Positions 47,149-59,363 of a DNA stretch of 64,000 bases are shown one piece after another. Made by a program: the position numbers and the translations under genes. Source of the DNA: Fomes fomentarius (lineage: Eukaryota > Basidiomycota > Agaricomycetes > Polyporales > Polyporaceae); NCBI GenBank assembly GCA_022606135.1, contig JABYQN010000011.1, positions 1,922,001 through 1,986,000 of the forward strand, in the 5' to 3' direction. The notes under the pieces were generated by a model that was not told the origin of the DNA, did no database searches, and saw only the letters and a program-made list of their open reading frames with translations. Each line of letters opens with the position of its first letter. The first letter of the stretch is position 1.

Positions 47149-48808
47149 ATGGGATTGACCACTATCCGCGATATCATCCTCGAGCTCAACAGGCAAGCAG
47201 CAGAGCACCAGGCTCACCGTCTACACCTCATCAAGCAGATCACCACAGACCCGGCTTACCAGGTCAGTACACACACGCTGTTTGCGAGCGAGAGCGAGAG
47301 ACATGACCGTACTCGTTCAGCGTGAAGTCAAGCGACTCCAGGAATCATACGGCTGGAATTCCTTCCATGGCGCATCCGATAGCTGGCGCGTTTTCCTCGA
47401 GCCGTCCTCCACCAGCACCGAGGGCCCTCACTTCAGCTCAGACGTCAGCAGGCTCATGAATCAAGTCCACATGGACGAGGCTTCTCTCTCCTGCATCCGA
47501 GCCCGCATCGAGGCTCTCTCCACCTTCCTCCTCCCTGTCCTCCGACTTCCGCCAGAGGTCCTTGTTCTCATCTTCAAGGCAGGCAGTCGAATGCCCCAGG
47601 ATGACCCCATCCTTGGTCCCTCGACTCCGCGTCCTTTTCCGCTCGTCGTCGCCGCTGTCTCTCGCCAATGGCGCGACATCGCGATCAACACCCCTGATCT
47701 CTGGACAAACATCGCGATCAGGCATCCCCGCCCGTACGGTTGGGTTCCTCTCTGTCTCGAACGCTCTTGCGGACAGCCAATAGACATCACCATCGACTGC
47801 CGTTCCAATCTTCTCACAGCGCCGGTCGTCGACCATCTTCTCTCAAGGTTCATGCCACACGTAGGCCGATGGAGGCGATTTGCACTCATGACTTCGGACC
47901 CGGCCACAATCTACGCCGTCGGCCTCAAGCTCGCCAACGCATGTGCACCGATGCTCCGACACCTCCAACTTTCCCTCAGCGGCTCCTCAGGAAACCAAGA
48001 AGTCATCCTCCCCAAGATCCTTCAAGGTGGAGCTCGCACGCTCTCATCCGTCCGCTTCGACTCCCTTTCCACCCCGTGGGATGCTCCGCCTCTCGTCAGT
48101 CTCACCTGTCTCGACCTCCGTTGGCTCTGGCACCAGACCCGGCTCCAATACGAGCAATTCCGGGGCGTACTCGCCAGCTCACCCAACATCCGCGCTCTCA
48201 TCCTCCGTGGGACGTACATCCACCTCCACGCCGGCAGGGCTTACCCTCCTCTTGCCATACCAACCCTCCGCTACCTCGAACTGTCCGGAGACCACGTCTG
48301 CCGGATGTCCTCCCTCCTCTCCACGCCCGGCCTCGTAGAGCTTACACTCGCGAACCTGGACGAGACCGAGTTCCGGGAGTTTGTTGCATCCCTCCCACTG
48401 CCGGACGAAGACGGCACTGGGGGTCGCTACCCTGCACTCCAGTCGCTCTCGTTGCTGAACGCATCGATGTGCACGCCGACGCGGCGCTTCACGTTCGCAC
48501 TCCCGACGATTACCCATCTCACGGTGATCAACTCGGCGACGGCCAAGTTCCTGCAGCTCTTCCGCAAGGAGCACGCGGAGGACACGGGCGATAATGCGCT
48601 CAGCTGGCCGAATCTCCGCAAGCTCACGCTCGTGGACGAGGTGGACTACTTCCTCCTCTACGGTGTGGTGCGTGACCGGGCTGCGGCGGATTCGCCGTTC
48701 GAGCGGCTCGTGCTCAATGCTCCGTTTATACACGATGATAACCTCGTTGCGAATCTGGAGGAATTCGTGCGGGTCGATATCGTGAAGGACGTCGACCTAG
48801 ACCACTGA
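47149..48808 (+). CDS. F-box-like domain protein with LRR-like C-terminus
   Basis: Probable substrate adaptor of an SCF ubiquitin ligase. Two exons: join(47149..47262,47321..48808), 533 aa; the 58-base intron (GTCAGT...TTCAG) is phase 0. The start MGLTTIRDIILELN gives a helical N-terminus. The F-box-like element begins near residue 114 (RLPPEVLVLIFKAG) and continues to VSRQWRDIAINTPDLWTNI, the usual basidiomycete form, in which the F-box is preceded by a coiled helix. The remaining 350 residues have regularly spaced Leu-rich strands (LRHLQLSLSG, LTCLDLRWLW, LRYLELSGD, LVELTLANL, LQSLSLLNAS, LRKLTLVDE), as in degenerate LRR solenoids. Such genes are numerous in Agaricomycetes genomes and the substrate is unknown. 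Coding quality is high and no break is seen. Confidence 0.9.
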
Positions 48809-49609
48809 TGTACGCTTATCGATTCGTGTCCTTGTAGCATTTATATCCGTTCTCCTGGGTGCTGTGTTCGTAGGATCATGACCATATAGGGACCGCGTTA
48901 TCTGTGCTGTACATATGTGTGTATTATACTTACTGGAGCAACATGAATTACTTGTACTCTAGAGATCGCTCTCAAGTGTGCCCTTGTCCCTGGCGATCAT
49001 TGATATCTCAGGTGCGTCCTCTCTCTTGAACACTGCTGAACTATGATCAGATTCAGACCGGCGTTGTTGACCGTGAGACACCGGGCACCGACGATCCGCC
49101 ATCTCAGGACACTCGGTCCCTATGTTCGTTGATAAGGAGTAATCCCGCCATACTCACTAATCCGGACTGGAATCTGAGCACAGCATGCTCCCCCGCATCC
49201 GCGCTCCACAATCGACGAGCGACGAGCCCTTCGCATTCGCAGAGATGAGATGCGATGAGGGCGATAGGCGTGCAGCTTCCCAGCGAGTCGATTCTGCACT
49301 CCGCGATGCATCCGTCGGGATCTACGCCAGGCCGCTCTGGTGTATCGGTGATTTGCCTTTTGCATTGCTCTCTCGCGGTCTCCCGCTCGACCGTCGATCA
49401 GGCCCAGATCACGCTACCCAATATTGATGTTATTCAACTTTCTCGGGTCCGCGCCGGGGACGGTCGGTCAGTGCTATCGCAGTCCGGATATGCGAATCGC
49501 AACAGTAGCAGATGAACTTGAAGCTGGATGACTTCAGGCCATGATCCTTCATCTCACTTGCTGGTCGTTCTAGTTCACAGAGTCGCAATTGGGCCAAGAT
49601 GGGACTGGA
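48809..49609. other. Intergenic, no supported gene
   Basis: 3' flank of the F-box-like gene up to the dispersed repeat. No coding signal recognised. Confidence 0.5.
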
Positions 49610-49855
49610 GTACCTTAGCTCCCGCCGACGACAACCATCTGGCTTCCCGAAACCAACCCCTGGCCGCCCATCACGCCGAAACGCTCCAGGCGGCACGTCT
49701 ATATGAGACATCGCATGGTGTTGACGCAGTCCATAGTGCAAGGAGCCGTTGGGATGGCGCTTCATGGAGACTTGACCAAGATACCCGAGTCTAGTATTAC
49801 ACAGCTATGCACAAAGTCGTTACGATGCACACATATGGAGAGACTGCGTCGCACA
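49610..49855 (-). repeat. Dispersed repeat, copy 2
   Basis: Reverse-complement relative of 34944-35205. Blocks such as CTCCATGAAGCGCCATCCC and AGCCAGATGGTTGTCGTCGG are identical, with point differences and small gaps between. It lies between the 3' ends of the F-box-like gene and the membrane-protein gene. Confidence 0.7.
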
Positions 49856-49960
49856 TTGGGCAGTGCACACCGCAAAGATCGCATCCCAAGAGATAGATAG
49901 GAATTGGAAAATGAAAACAAAACGCTCTAACCGACACAAGAAGTATCGCATTCTCACCAC

Positions 49961-51288
49961 TCAAGAAACTTTGTTCCTGCCTCCCATATCTGTTCCCTCT
50001 GGTACTAGTGCCCCCCCGCTACCTCGATGCGACTCGTATTGAGGAAGCGCATCATCCATCACCATTCCCCGATCCTGACGCAACTGCACGATCTCACCGC
50101 GCAGCACTGCGACTTCGTTTCTGAGGAGCGAGACTTTCTCCGTCATACCACTAGTCAAGCTTGCTTTCGTGTACCCCATGTCGGACATTGGATACTCCGG
50201 AACCACCGGCATGGGGTATCTAGGGTGTGCTAGAGAGACGGCCTGAGAAATGGTGGGAGAGCGATGATCGGGTTCGGATGGAGCCTGTGGGCCGGGATGA
50301 GGGATGGAGGTGCGTGAGTATGAGTGTTGTCCTGCACTCCAGAGATCCCTCTCCTCAGGTGTGATGAAGTTTTGGAACTCTATGTAAGGGTCGGAGTTCA
50401 TACTGCTCTCTAGTGTCATCCGCTTCTTCTGCACGAGCTCAGCCCTTGAGCGTTGACGCTCCCGTCGATGTATGACCAATGTTGCGATGATAATCAGGAT
50501 CAGGACAGCACCGCCAACTGAGCCGCCGATGACGGCTCCAATGGGGAACGAACTGTGCTGTACCGAGCTCGGCACTGTCGCCGTGGGAGTGGGGGATGGG
50601 TTTGCCAGTGTCGACGTAGGTGTGGACTATGTCCGACAGAGGAAGTGCATATCGTTGAACAGTGGAGTTGCAATGAATATAACACAAACAGAACGAGGGG
50701 TGAGGACGTTGTGCTCAATGCTACATCGTTGAATATACCACTTACGGGCGAGACACCATCATCGTCGAAGGTGTAGATGACGTAGTCAAACAGGCCGAGC
50801 GATACAGGACCAACAAGGTGTATCACGAACGTGTGCTCCGTATTCGCCAGGCTTTCGTTGACGTATACTGGGATATTGTACTGGTACGCTTGGTCGGATG
50901 CTGCCGGCACCCATATGAACCCTGGGTCTACCGGAGCGCCATCCAGCGTGAACGACAAGTTCGTGATGGTGTCGGTACCATTGATCTGCGGTGCGAGGAC
51001 GTGGTACGCGTAGACAGCGGTGCCAGTGAACTGCATTGTGATGTTTCGTCCATCGTCCTGACCATCATGGTGTGTGGTATCGGACCATGTCCCGTTGTGG
51101 CATTCCTTAGGGTCGGGTTGCGCGTGGCACCCCGGACATTGCTCTCCTTTCGACCAAGAATTTGGCATGAATTGGGGGAGCTGTCCGGTGACGCTGTCCC
51201 CGTACCTGTCGTCGATAGTGCGGTTGACGGAGATGGCGCGCGCCCATTCTGCACAGAGGGCAAAGATGAGGATGCAGCGTAGCAGCAT
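49961..51288 (-). CDS. Type I single-pass membrane glycoprotein, mushroom-specific family
   Basis: Two exons: complement(join(49961..50626,50746..51288)), 402 aa; the 119-base intron is phase 0. The ATG at 51288 opens a clear signal peptide (MLLRCILIFALCAEWARA); an upstream in-frame ATG at 51387 would bury it, so I reject that one. The ectodomain (about 19-180) begins VNRTIDDRYGD and includes WSKGEQCPGCHAQ and WSDTTHHD, with several N-glycosylation sites (NRT, NGT, NIT, NLS, NES). A Ser/Thr/Pro stalk is followed by a transmembrane helix (IGAVIGGSVGGAVLILIIIA) and a basic stop (HRRERQR). The cytosolic tail ends in a short coiled coil (LLRNEVAVLRGEIVQLRQ). Similar proteins are common in Agaricomycetes as hypothetical or Mid2-like membrane proteins; a sensor role is only a suggestion. 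Confidence 0.87.
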
Positions 51289-51887
51289 GCGGCAAGAGTC
51301 GAATGGCGAAGGGAAGAAGCCGCCTCGCGCGAGCGCACCCTTGGGGTGGAGTCGGAGTGGGAGGGAAACGCTCTTCGTGGTGAGCATTCTATACTGCTTG
51401 ACAGTGATACGGTTCTGTCAGTAATGCCGCCGCGCGCTAATCTTCGCCGGAAAAAAGTAGGCAATTGAACTGCTTCAGTATGACGGTTGCAAATTCTGTG
51501 GCTGAGACTGACACCGACTGAAGATGAGTGACATTGCGAAGGTTGGATGAATCTACGATACCATGGATTATGCTACACACTGATAGATCTTGGAGGACGG
51601 CGATGGAAGCGCGTTGGTTTTGAAGATCCCATAAAGCAGACCGAGGCGGCCAATGGTCGTACGGAGAGAATTCACGAACGTGACGTGACGGCTGGCGTGT
51701 TCAGAACAGAGTGTACTTACATCTTCGTGATCATCAGCCAGAGCTGCGGAGTGTTCATCGGAGTCTCTAAGCCGCGGAATCTCGTAACATACAGCCAAGA
51801 GATCGTAGTAGAAGAAACTCTGGGACAACGGAGTTCATGAGGTGATACAGCAGTCTCCATGGAGAGTGAGATGAGCTCATATGAGGG
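51289..51887. other. Intergenic between two minus-strand genes
   Basis: Promoter of the membrane protein gene and 3' flank of the GH5 gene. No gene seen. Confidence 0.5.
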
Positions 51888-53761
51888 TTACTCAGCATGG
51901 CTCGTTATATAATCGCTAGCATCCTTGTAACCTTGCACCAGCCCGTGCTCTACATATCGAGAATCAGTGGTGTTATGCGGGATCAACTCAACTCTAAGCT
52001 TACCAAACTCCCATGCATGTGCCATCCTTTGGGTGTGGGCTAGGTGCTGGTTCGTGCGAGATTTGACCCACGGGCCCCTAAAGCCAAGCTCTTCTGCAAA
52101 CTGGCTAGCTCCGCCAGGGCGCCAGGAAGTAAACAGGACGGCATCGTCCCATCCTTGGGTGAATCCGTCGTAGAAGAGCTGATGATCGTACTGACCCGGG
52201 TACTGAGACCAGTACGATCTGTGTTGTTCTGATCGCCAGGGGTAAGCGACATGGCTCTTCAGTAAAGACCACTGACATACCCAGTGCCTGATCCCTCGTC
52301 TGCTCCCTCGCTGCCGTCAGATTGTTCCCATCGGGGATAGAGGGGCAGATACGAGCGAAATCGGATGGGAATACCTCAGCTTCGACCGCGTCACGGAACG
52401 ACCACCCCGTGTCGCCGCCTTGTTCCTTCTTATACGTCCAGAAGAACCAGCCAGCGCAGTGTTCCTCGTATAGCTGCAGTTGAGCACGAACAAACGCACC
52501 CTTCTCGGAGCGCTCATCATTTGCGCCATGTAGGGAGCCGGGGTTGAGCGCACCAGACCACTCTCCGACAACGAGGGCGCCGCCCGCGCTCTCGAGCTCC
52601 TTCGCAACGCGCGAGAACATATCTGGAGTGCCCTTGTGAGGATCTGACAGTCGCCTTGCATGCTCCGATGCGGTGGTAGAGATATCCTCAGCTGTGAAGC
52701 AGCGATAGAGGTGGTGGTCTAGTACGACGAAAGGCGTTTCTGTGGATTTGATGTATGCTGCGTAGGTATCTGTCATCCACGAGTCGCTGATGTAGAGAGG
52801 GAGATCTGGATCGATCGAGCGAATGGCACGGAATGCGTCCAGGTACCACCTCTTCAGCGCGTCATTATGAGGCCCTGGTTGCGGCTCGTTCAAGAGCTCA
52901 ATACCGATCAGGTTTGGAAGAGGGGGGTCCTGTGACCGCGCGAAAGAGGTGATGTGAGCGACGAATGTCGACAGAATATGAGTAGTGTGTGTCATATTCG
53001 TCGTGTTCTCAAAGAAGCTTGGTTCTCCCGATGTCCCAGAGTGCGAGTCAGCATTCTGCTTCCCAGGAGCAGCATGGAGATCTATGCCGTTGAGTCAATC
53101 TGTGATCGTCGTAAGACAGACTCGCGACATTACCGAAGAGCACTCCGATTCCGTATCGATGTGCTGTTTTGAGTGCATTCGTGATTTTGTCCCAAGCTCC
53201 GGAAAATGTGTCGTAGAGATCGGCAAAATCCGTGCCATGGATGACAGATGGGTCAGCGCTGCAGATGTGGTAAAAGCCGATCTAGAGGGGGTGGGCTGAG
53301 TCACTATCTGCAAAATACCAGAGCTTGACAACATACCGGTATGCGAACAGTGTTAATTCCCTTGTCAGCTAACCACTGCCAATCCTGCTCGGTGATCCAG
53401 GTATCCCAATGATGCTCTAGGATCTCCTTGGCATCTTCTCCCATCGCGATGTCCAGATCGCTTTGGGCAGGCGCGTTTGCACGGTGATAAGGGGATTCGG
53501 CAATCCATCGCTCGAGAACAAACCACGAACCTGATGCAATGCAACGTCTCAATTGCGATCTATGAAAGCGTAGCCCCTGGAGGTGGAGATGAAGCACATG
53601 CCTAGGTTTACACCTCTTTGTTTTCGATATTTGTACAGGTCGGCCTCGTCGGGAAAAGGCCTGAGAACTTGAATGCGAGGCACGGCGGAGGACTCTCGAT
53701 GATTTGTTGGTCCTGAATAGTCTTCCACGCGATCCTTGAGTTTGCGAAACAGCTTCCTCAT
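51888..53761 (-). CDS. Glycoside hydrolase family 5 (exo-1,3-beta-glucanase-like)
   Basis: Predicted retaining beta-glycosidase acting on beta-glucan or a related glucoside. Five exons: complement(join(51888..52228,52281..53081,53134..53281,53337..53530,53602..53761)), 547 aa, all phases consistent. Core motifs: RGVNLGSWFVLERWI, HWDTWITEQDWQWL, DLHAAPGKQNADSHSGTSG; the acid/base is Glu233 in LLNEPQ, the nucleophile Glu341 in VVGEWSG, and the barrel end is GWFFWTYKKE. The C-terminal exon reads YWSQYPGQYDHQLFYDGF and ends TSHAE. The ATG at 53761 (MRKLFRKLKDRVEDY) is preceded by a TATATAA box. No signal peptide is apparent, so the enzyme may be intracellular or leave by another route. Intron 1 (53531-53601) has a GC donor (CTAG|GCATGT) instead of GT. 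The GH5 subfamily cannot be fixed by eye. Confidence 0.92.
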
Positions 53762-53849
53762 GCTGGGTTCCACTGCAATGTCGAAAGGGTCAGTGACAGA
53801 GGCGCTACGTGGTGGGGGGTAGATGGAACTCACAGAAGATTTAGCAAGT

Positions 53850-53856
53850 TTATATA
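53850..53856 (-). promoter_or_regulatory. TATA box of the GH5 gene
   Basis: TATATAA in the complement (context GCGTATATAAACTT), about 90 bases before the ATG at 53761. It rules out extending the open frame upstream to 53863. Confidence 0.55.
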
Positions 53857-55403
53857 CGCTCACAGGACGCTGACGTCATACTCTGGATGCAGCACTGAGA
53901 TGGGACGGCTTGGCAATGGCTGCGTCACTACGCGCAGGCAACACGTGGCTGCAGAGTACAGCCGTATATAGGAAACTGTGGAGTCCCAACTCTGTAGGCT
54001 GCCTCTTACAGACCAGAACTCGCGCACGAGCATCGCATCTCCGCGTACAGTTCCTTCTATATATCCAGAAGGAACGATGGGCGCGTAGTGACGGTCGGAG
54101 TCAGGCCCGCACGAAGGCTTGTGCGGGCGTCCCAGTCGGCATGTCCGACATGAGGTCGACATTGATAAGACGCGCGATGATCGACGCTAGAAGGATGTGT
54201 GGGTCCATGTTGGACGTAGAATGATCAATATCGCCCGGGTTGACGAGGTAACGTGGTTCGTGCGATTGGTGCCAAGCCACCGATAGACGACCAGTCGTAC
54301 ATAGGATTTGCCTAGGGGTGCTGACGAGTGCAACATGTTCCAGGAAAATCCCCGCTCAGATATCAGGCGTTGGGTATAGATCTTCCGGTAAGGAGGCGTA
54401 GAGTACGGCCGGCGATGGTTCAAGCGGAAACTGTACTATACTATTCACCTGCATGGACAATCGCCAATCCCGTCGGCATGCTTGCCGTACCAGTACCGTC
54501 CAGTTCTTACTATTTCAACGGCAAAGTGTATGCAGAACAAAGCAGGGACTGGTCATATGCTGTCGAGTATTGTTACAAGGAAGTAGGTGACGAAGGAAAA
54601 GGGTGTAGACGCTGGGTAATCTGCTCGCCAAATTGAGACGCTCGGCGTTCCGCTCGGCCTGTTGTCGACGAAGGATGAGCAAAGACACACGAGATTCAGA
54701 TTCCCATGACAGTTGCTGTATCATGATATGCAGGTGAATAGAGGTTCACGCGCTAATTAGCAGTGTCCGCTAGCTACTGACTAGTAGAGCAAGGCTTCGT
54801 ATGGTCCAGATCTACTAGGGATCAGTATAATCGGACATCGATGCAATGCGCATGTTCGTAAGAAAGGTACGTCGCCTAGAGGGGGGCACGTACACGAGAG
54901 TGAATAGAAAGGTGGATAAGGGTGCGGCGTGGACAGGGGCTTCAGTGGGTAAGGAACGCTCGGGAGATGGAAGAATACACGATGAATCACAATGACGATG
55001 AAGAGAGAGAGGGGAGAGAGTGTTATACCGGAGTACTACTGTGAGAGGTGTTGAACCGGAGAGGAGAGTTGTGGAGGAGTGAGGTATTAGGAGAGTCCGG
55101 CACGATAGGATCAGAGGAATCGGCAGGATCGAGAGAGTTATGGAGTGTGAAGAGCGAGTATACGTAGCTCGATAGCAGAGAGGTCGAGGGAAGAGAGGTA
55201 GCTACAGTGGGATGCAAATACACCAATAACGTACAACAATACAAGAACACTCAAGTGGTGGGGATGTTCATAACAACGCCCAGGGATATAGAGTACACGG
55301 ATCTTGATGGAAAGAACGTGGAGGTATGGTAGTGGGCGCATCAGAGCTGCGTGACATACATATAGTGTCGCGCTCGTGACGAGGACCACCAGAAGCACAC
55401 GGA
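53857..55403. other. Intergenic, no supported gene
   Basis: Only short ORFs. A purine-rich stretch near 54980-55200 (GAGAGAG-type) lies downstream of the DUF6699-type gene that ends at 55404. Confidence 0.5.
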
Positions 55404-56399
55404 CTACGTGCGGCGGGGAGGAAGAGGACCGATCTTGACCAGGTACCGCGTCGTCTTCCCGTTCTCGTCTGGGACCTGCTTCTCATCGAGTCCAAGGAAG
55501 CAGCACCTGCCCTCGGGGAAGTAGTCGATGTTGCGGAAGATCTCCCTTCCCTCGTCTTCTCGTCCACCGAGACGACGGGGCCGTTCTTCTACAGCCCCGT
55601 GGTAGCGCGGCATGCCCTCAAACAAGTCGGTGTCCTCCAGCGTGTCCTTGTACAGGCTCTCGTGGATCGCGCGGAGGATGTCACCGACAGTGACCGCCTG
55701 ACCATCTGCGCGAGGGCGGACTTCCGCTTCCCAGAAGTTGCCATTGTCCACGAAGAAGTCAAGCTTGCAATCATACGCCTTCCTTCCTGCTCCGAAAGGG
55801 AGCGCATTAAGAAGGTCGCGCGGGACCACCCTATCCCACGACTCCCTGCGGACGTCCCACGAGTAAGGGGACTTCAGGAACCTCGTCAACTCGAACGAAG
55901 GCTCGGAAGATGCAGTGGAAGGAGGTGGGCACGGCTTGAGGATGGTTGTGGCGAGGGGAACGGTGAGGGATGAAGGGGAGTTGACGGGAGTGGGTATGCC
56001 CTCAAGAAGACCAGTCTCGCGTTCTGGAGCATACTGGTCTTCCTCTTGGGATGCGTACAATCCGAGAGTTGAGCCTGCCAGGGGCGCGACGGGAATGAGG
56101 GGTGTACGGGGTATGCGAGGAACCTCTGTGCCTTGCGCTTCGACCCCCTGTCGTACCTGTGCTTGTGCGCGGGGAGCGTCGCTCGAAATAATGCAACGCT
56201 CCCTATCGTTGTCGACAAAGCGAACGCGCGGGTGCGAGTGGTTCTGGGTACGAGGGGGTGCTTGCTGTGGAGGCTGGACAGCTCCCCGCTGCTCGCGGTG
56301 GTAGTTCAGCACTTCTTGCTGAGGTACACCTGAGTACTGGTGGGTGTACTGGTGGGTAGGATGCCCATGAGGAGTCGTCGCGTACTGATAATAAGGCAT
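55404..56399 (-). CDS. DUF6699-type domain protein (array member 7)
   Basis: Intronless, 331 aa, from the ATG at 56399 (MPYYQYATTPHG). Residues 1-165 are Pro/Gln/Thr-rich and probably disordered, with VRFVDNDRE near the middle. Domain at about 168-328: LTRFLKSPYSWDVRRESWDR (W-D-V-R entry), DCKLDFFVDNGNFWEAEV, AVTVGDILRAIHESLYKDTL (VGDI helix), IFRNIDYFPEGRCCFLGLDE, YLVKIGPLPP. The closest relative in the window is the gene at 24.0 kb on the other strand, sharing the VTVGDI helix, the R-x-ID-x-[FY]P and FLGLDE elements and a final [YI]-x-V-[KR]-[IL]G strand; that gene has one intron and this one has none. No signal peptide. Function unknown. Confidence 0.85.
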   Translation of the reverse strand: MPYYQYATTPHGHPTHQYTHQYSGVPQQEVLNYHREQRGAVQPPQQAPPRTQNHSHPRVRFVDNDRERCIISSDAPRAQAQVRQGVEAQGTEVPRIPRTPLIPVAPLAGSTLGLYASQEEDQYAPERETGLLEGIPTPVNSPSSLTVPLATTILKPCPPPSTASSEPSFELTRFLKSPYSWDVRRESWDRVVPRDLLNALPFGAGRKAYDCKLDFFVDNGNFWEAEVRPRADGQAVTVGDILRAIHESLYKDTLEDTDLFEGMPRYHGAVEERPRRLGGREDEGREIFRNIDYFPEGRCCFLGLDEKQVPDENGKTTRYLVKIGPLPPRRT

Positions 56400-59363
56400 A
56401 ATGTCGTGAATATCGTGAAAGGAAAGGTACGAAGCAGAATAGTATCACAAGGGGGAAGAGAAATATCGCAATATGAGGAAACAGGCGGGACAGACCCAGC
56501 CCTGTTTTGTAGGTGGCCCACTAGCGCCGTCGATATTTGGTTTTTGAAGACGAATATGGACAGCTCACCAGACTATGAGCTCCGCTTGCGCCGACTCTGC
56601 ACGGCGCACCGCATGACATGCGCAGCCTCCGAGAGATCCAATGAGAGTTACGGTAGATCCAGCGGGCTAACCGGTGTAGCCCGTCCTAGAAAGGCAAGTT
56701 GCGGCGGGCTGAGCGCAGGAACGGCGCGCGAAGAATTCTGATACCAGATAGTCGGGAGGCGATGACTCGTCCAGCACAGGAATGAGGTCAGACCGCGTGT
56801 ACGAGGGTGATTCCGAGTGATGACGACGATAGTGAATGACTGTAGGCTAAGCTTTGTAGGTCCACCATGCGAATGCGACAGTGACCATGGGCAGGGAGAT
56901 GACGGAGAAATTGCCGCTTTACGCGGCACGAGTCCAGCTCCGAGAAGTAGCAGCAGTGTGGGAAGGGCGGTGCCTTAGGAGTCGGCGATAGACTCAGCGC
57001 CCGAACCGATTCGCTTAGTTAGCAGAGAGAGTAGTAAAGTTCGCTTCCCATAGCATCCCACGATGAGGATACGATGATGACATAGAACCATAGGCAGAGA
57101 ACAGGGCACGCTGCGAAGAACGGGTTTGCGCTGACGACACTATGCAATCTGTTGTGGTTGAGAGCACGGCCTCACTGGTCACCACAGTAATCTAGAAGGG
57201 TGTTTCCACAAATGCCGCCGAGGCTAACACTCAATTTGAGTGTCAACGGCGGTGACAAGCTCGAACGCCCTGTGAGCGGTATTATCGGCAAACAGCGACA
57301 CAGCGTTGGGTTCCCATGCGCAGACAGCGGTCGTCTTATCAAAATCTCTTTATTCAGGCATGTTCTTCGCAGCGCGTGCTTCCGAAGATCACCAAAAGAG
57401 ATAGAGGAGAGACAGGCAGTGACTCACCCTCGCACTATATCCTCGCATCCTCTTGCATGTCGAGCTCATGATGAGGAGACAAAGCTCTTGGATATGCAAT
57501 TACGCTTGTCCGAAGTATCAAGTGTCAAGAGAGAGGAACAGAGGCGATGTGCTACCCAGGAGAGAACAGGGCCAGGAGAACGGCAGCTGTAGTCATGATG
57601 AGTCAACAGGTAAAGAGAATGCAGGTTCATAGTAACATGGCACCTGAGCGGCGTTAGAACCGAGATCATACCGACCTTCGATCCCAAGGGTAGAAGATTA
57701 AAAGGGAACCCGTATGACGCAAGAGGGGATTACAAAGGGATCATCGGCATGCGTCTTTCATGCAAGAGCGAGAAACGCGTAGAGAGGATCAATCGTCGAT
57801 AATAAACGTACATAGCTGAACTTGGACGGGGGAGGGATGAGAAGAACTGAAAAGGGAGATGTGCGACTGCGGTTTAGTTTGAGTGCCCTTGATACGAGTC
57901 CAAGTGGGAAAGCAGGTCTAAGAGTGGAGATGCGTGTTTAGCGCAAGGAGAGGAGCAAGAGAACGTCGACGTCGACGTGGAGAGTGAGCGCAGGTGAGTG
58001 ACCTTGCGCTTCTGCGCAACGGCGTGATCGCAGCAGAACCAGCGCTTCACTATCTTCAATCTCCGATTTAACTCTGATTCGTCGTCACAAGATCTTATAT
58101 GTCGGAGTTCGAACTGTTCCCTGATTGCTTTTAGGCTCGGAACAAGCCGTCACATTATTGCGAAGGCGCGCTAGGAAGCAAACGGAGCAAGAGCTTGCTC
58201 CGAACTTGCACGTATTCTCCAAGTTTGCAACCTTTGAACCTCACACTCACAAGCTACTTTGGTGTTGAGAATACCCTTCTTTACGAGGGATAGCTGTGAG
58301 TAGAAGCTTCCAGTAATGTACGAGCAGGTGAGCGCTATGATAGGGCGCTTGGCCTCTAGCCTTTACTTCGTCATCGAGGAAATGGATCACCACAGCATAG
58401 TAGACAGGGTCTAAGATAAAATGTCTCGAGGTACACACCAGTAATCTACTTATATTGCTCGAACGTCTCGTCAGACAGAAGGCTGTTCGCGCGATTCCAG
58501 CAAGTCACGGTAGGGACCCGCCACACTGGGCGCGCCTGTTCATCGATAGCTCACGAGTTTCTTGCACGCCCATACAACGCCTATCATCAACAGGCAGGGG
58601 AAGAGCCTAGGACATTAGTCTTATTTGGTGACTCTGGATATCAGATGTCCCAGAAATCGGATATACTTTCCTCCACAAAGAGGCCACACAATAACACTGC
58701 ACCGCTTCTGATCAAACCGCATTCACCAAGGACAGCTCATGACAAGTCAGTGGCGGTGGCATATCCAGAGTGCAGTAGCTGGTAATAGTAGCTATGTGGG
58801 CAAAGATGAGGAGTACGCGTTTCTTGCTTATCTGGCTAGCAGTTGGGACGCACTCGGCGTTTCATGCCGCTGACGGCGACGCCCATTATCCGAGGATGGG
58901 CCTACAGGCTTGGAAAGACATTAGCCAAGCTCTCATACTTTGCTTCTAATACGGGGTATACAACTGCGGCAGGAGAGATTCCGAACACTGACATCGCGCA
59001 CGAGGTGCGCGGGATTCGGTGATTACACATGGCAGTATAGGCAAGTTTCCAAATATGTGGGTATAAGGTAGATACATCCAAAAGTGCAAGCATGATAATG
59101 TATCAAGCGGTATGGCTCAGCATTAGAAGTGACAGGAAAATCGCGTACTAACATCAGTTTTCGGGCAGGCACATCATAAGTAACGAACGGGTATTGAGCG
59201 AGATTCTCCTACTTGTACCCCAGAATCAGATATAGCAGGCCCGTGACGTCCTCTGGCTAAGACAGATCGTTCATGCCGAGTGTTGAGGAAGCCAGATCCG
59301 CTGGAAGCCCCTCAAGAGCCGGTCGAGCGACCAGAAGCCATGGACAGATCCCGCATGCCCCCT
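56400..59363. other. Long intergenic region, no supported gene
   Basis: No domain on either strand. It contains an imperfect palindrome at 57215-57252: outer arms CCGCCG/CGGCGG and inner ACACTCAA-T-TTGAGTGT. The rest shows only short frames. Confidence 0.5.

Noticed and set aside
47740..48594. 284-codon plus-strand frame inside the F-box-like gene
   Set aside because: A shadow in a second frame of a clearly coding gene; Pro/His/Arg-rich with no motif.
51289..51387. Upstream in-frame ATG for the membrane protein
   Set aside because: Starting at 51387 would place 33 residues before the hydrophobic signal peptide; the ATG at 51288 opens the signal peptide directly.
53762..53863. Upstream extension of the GH5 open frame to 53863
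   Set aside because: That start is GTG and lies upstream of and across a TATATAA box; the ATG at 53761 gives a normal N-terminus.
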